DNA of 6,318 nt, from NCBI GenBank assembly GCA_027622495.1, contig JAQBYL010000254.1, positions 1 through 6,318 on the forward strand, written 5' to 3'. Source of the DNA: Pseudomonadota bacterium (GTDB lineage: Bacteria > Pseudomonadota > Gammaproteobacteria > Pseudomonadales > Azotimanducaceae). Of the stretch, positions 5,799 through 6,318 are shown in pieces. A model generated the notes under the pieces. That model saw nothing but the letters and a program-made list of their open reading frames with translations. It did not search any database and had not been told where the DNA came from. The translations under genes were made by a program, and so were the position numbers. Numbering within the stretch: the stretch's first letter is position 1; each line of letters begins with the position of its first letter.

Positions 5799-5822
5799 GT
5801 TTATGAAAATGTTTATGAAAAT
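5799..5822. repeat. Exact 12-base tandem duplication upstream of the CDGSH gene
   Basis: GTTTATGAAAAT occurs twice back to back (5799-5810 and 5811-5822) without a mismatch, in the 66-base gap between the crotonase stop and the CDGSH start. The nearer copy is about 20 bases from the CDGSH start codon. The region is strikingly AT-rich compared with its surroundings, as expected for a promoter or regulator site. Read on the + strand the two units give AGTTTA-N6-TGTTTA, close to the PhoP-box layout but one base longer in the spacer. The duplication is certain; a regulatory role is inference. No convincing -35/-10 pair was found. Confidence 0.6.
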
Positions 5823-5845
5823 GGCTGGTCGTCAGGTTTTGCTTT

Positions 5846-6318
5846 CTACGAGAACTTTTTTTCTTCCCACCAGGGGTAGAAATCCGGGAGATCGGTTGAC
5901 ACTCTGCCTGGAAATACTGCGTCGCGTTTTTCTAAAAAAGCCTGCACACCTTCAGCGGAATCTGCCGAGCGACCTGTCGCATACACACCGCGTGAATCAA
6001 TTTTGTGGGCATCCATGGGGTGATCGGCCCCGAGCATTTTCCACATCATCTGGCGGATCAGTGTAATGGAGATCGCAGAGGTATTGTCGGCGATTTCGCG
6101 GGCGATGGCGCGCGCGGCACCCAACAGATCATCTTTTGCATGGACCGCGCCAACCAGCCCGGATGCTAAAGCTTCGCTTGCGGGAAACACCCGACCGCTG
6201 TAACACCATTCCAGTGCCTTGCTGATGCCGACTATGCGGGGCAGAAAGTAGCTGGAACAGGCCTCGGGAACGATGCCCCTTCTGGCAAACACAAAACAGA
6301 ATTTGGCAACGTCAGCAG
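5846..6318 (-). CDS. Crotonase / enoyl-CoA hydratase family protein, C-terminal 156 residues (5' end outside window)
   Basis: The frame is open from the right edge to TAG at 5846-5848. The visible chain begins ADVAKFCFVFARRGIVPEAC, followed by SSYFLPRIVG, a helix with ALEWCYSGRVFPASEALASGLV, and later AREIADNTSAISITLIRQMMW. This order is typical of the second half of the crotonase fold: the active-site loop after the oxyanion-hole strand, the G-x-V-F-x-A-x-E-A-x-x-x-G-L-V helix motif, and the C-terminal helical trimerisation part. It ends with EGVQAFLEKRDAVFPGRVS and a Trp-Trp-containing tail (PWWEEKKF), seen in one subgroup annotated crotonase/enoyl-CoA hydratase family. Members act on acyl-CoA thioesters, often in fatty acid or aromatic compound degradation. 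The first half, with the first oxyanion-hole residue, is outside the window, so the exact reaction (hydratase, isomerase or other) cannot be decided. A GTG at 6292 is only an internal Val codon. Confidence 0.88.
   Translation of the reverse strand, partial: ADVAKFCFVFARRGIVPEACSSYFLPRIVGISKALEWCYSGRVFPASEALASGLVGAVHAKDDLLGAARAIAREIADNTSAISITLIRQMMWKMLGADHPMDAHKIDSRGVYATGRSADSAEGVQAFLEKRDAVFPGRVSTDLPDFYPWWEEKKFS

Noticed and set aside
5799..5822. Fur or IscR binding site upstream of the iron-sulfur gene
   Set aside because: The repeat has neither the GATAAT-type hexamer array of a Fur box nor the palindromic layout of IscR sites, despite the tempting context.

Overview
The window looks like an ordinary chromosomal stretch from a gammaproteobacterium with moderately high GC. 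The evidence is a recognisable PhoP/PhoQ pair, a YcfJ-type glycine-zipper protein end, a long DUF349 protein of the type common in Gammaproteobacteria, and an acyl-CoA crotonase with a C-terminal tail often seen in environmental (including marine) Proteobacteria. The marine or environmental placement is inference. No mobile element, CRISPR array, rRNA or tRNA is visible. Coding density is high, and the longest gap is about 100 bases.

Left part, + strand: the C-terminal end of a YcfJ-like envelope protein (1-220) is followed by a 101-base gap holding a candidate -10 element, an imperfect direct repeat and a good Shine-Dalgarno site. Then comes a tight three-gene unit (322-2635): a small exported PepSY-domain protein, a PhoP-type response regulator and a PhoQ-type sensor kinase. 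The gaps are 18 bases and 1 base, so co-transcription is very likely. The expected logic is periplasmic sensing by PhoQ, phosphotransfer from H250 to PhoP D51, and DNA binding by PhoP. The PepSY protein is an attractive but unproven periplasmic partner.

Right part, - strand: the sensor kinase runs tail to tail into a 947-residue DUF349 protein (2625-5468), and the two 3' ends overlap by 11 bases. Upstream of it on the same strand are a 79-residue dual-CDGSH iron-sulfur protein (5540-5779) and the C-terminal 156 residues of a crotonase/enoyl-CoA hydratase that runs off the window (5846-6318).

The points most worth a second look are: an exact 12-base tandem duplication upstream of the CDGSH gene that carries two GTTTA cores, resembling a PhoP box but with a 12- rather than 11-base period; the reduced acidic patch in the PhoQ-like sensor domain; the overlapping convergent 3' ends with hairpins; and the internal-repeat architecture of the DUF349 protein, whose function is unknown. 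I do not see clear evidence of a wholly new system.
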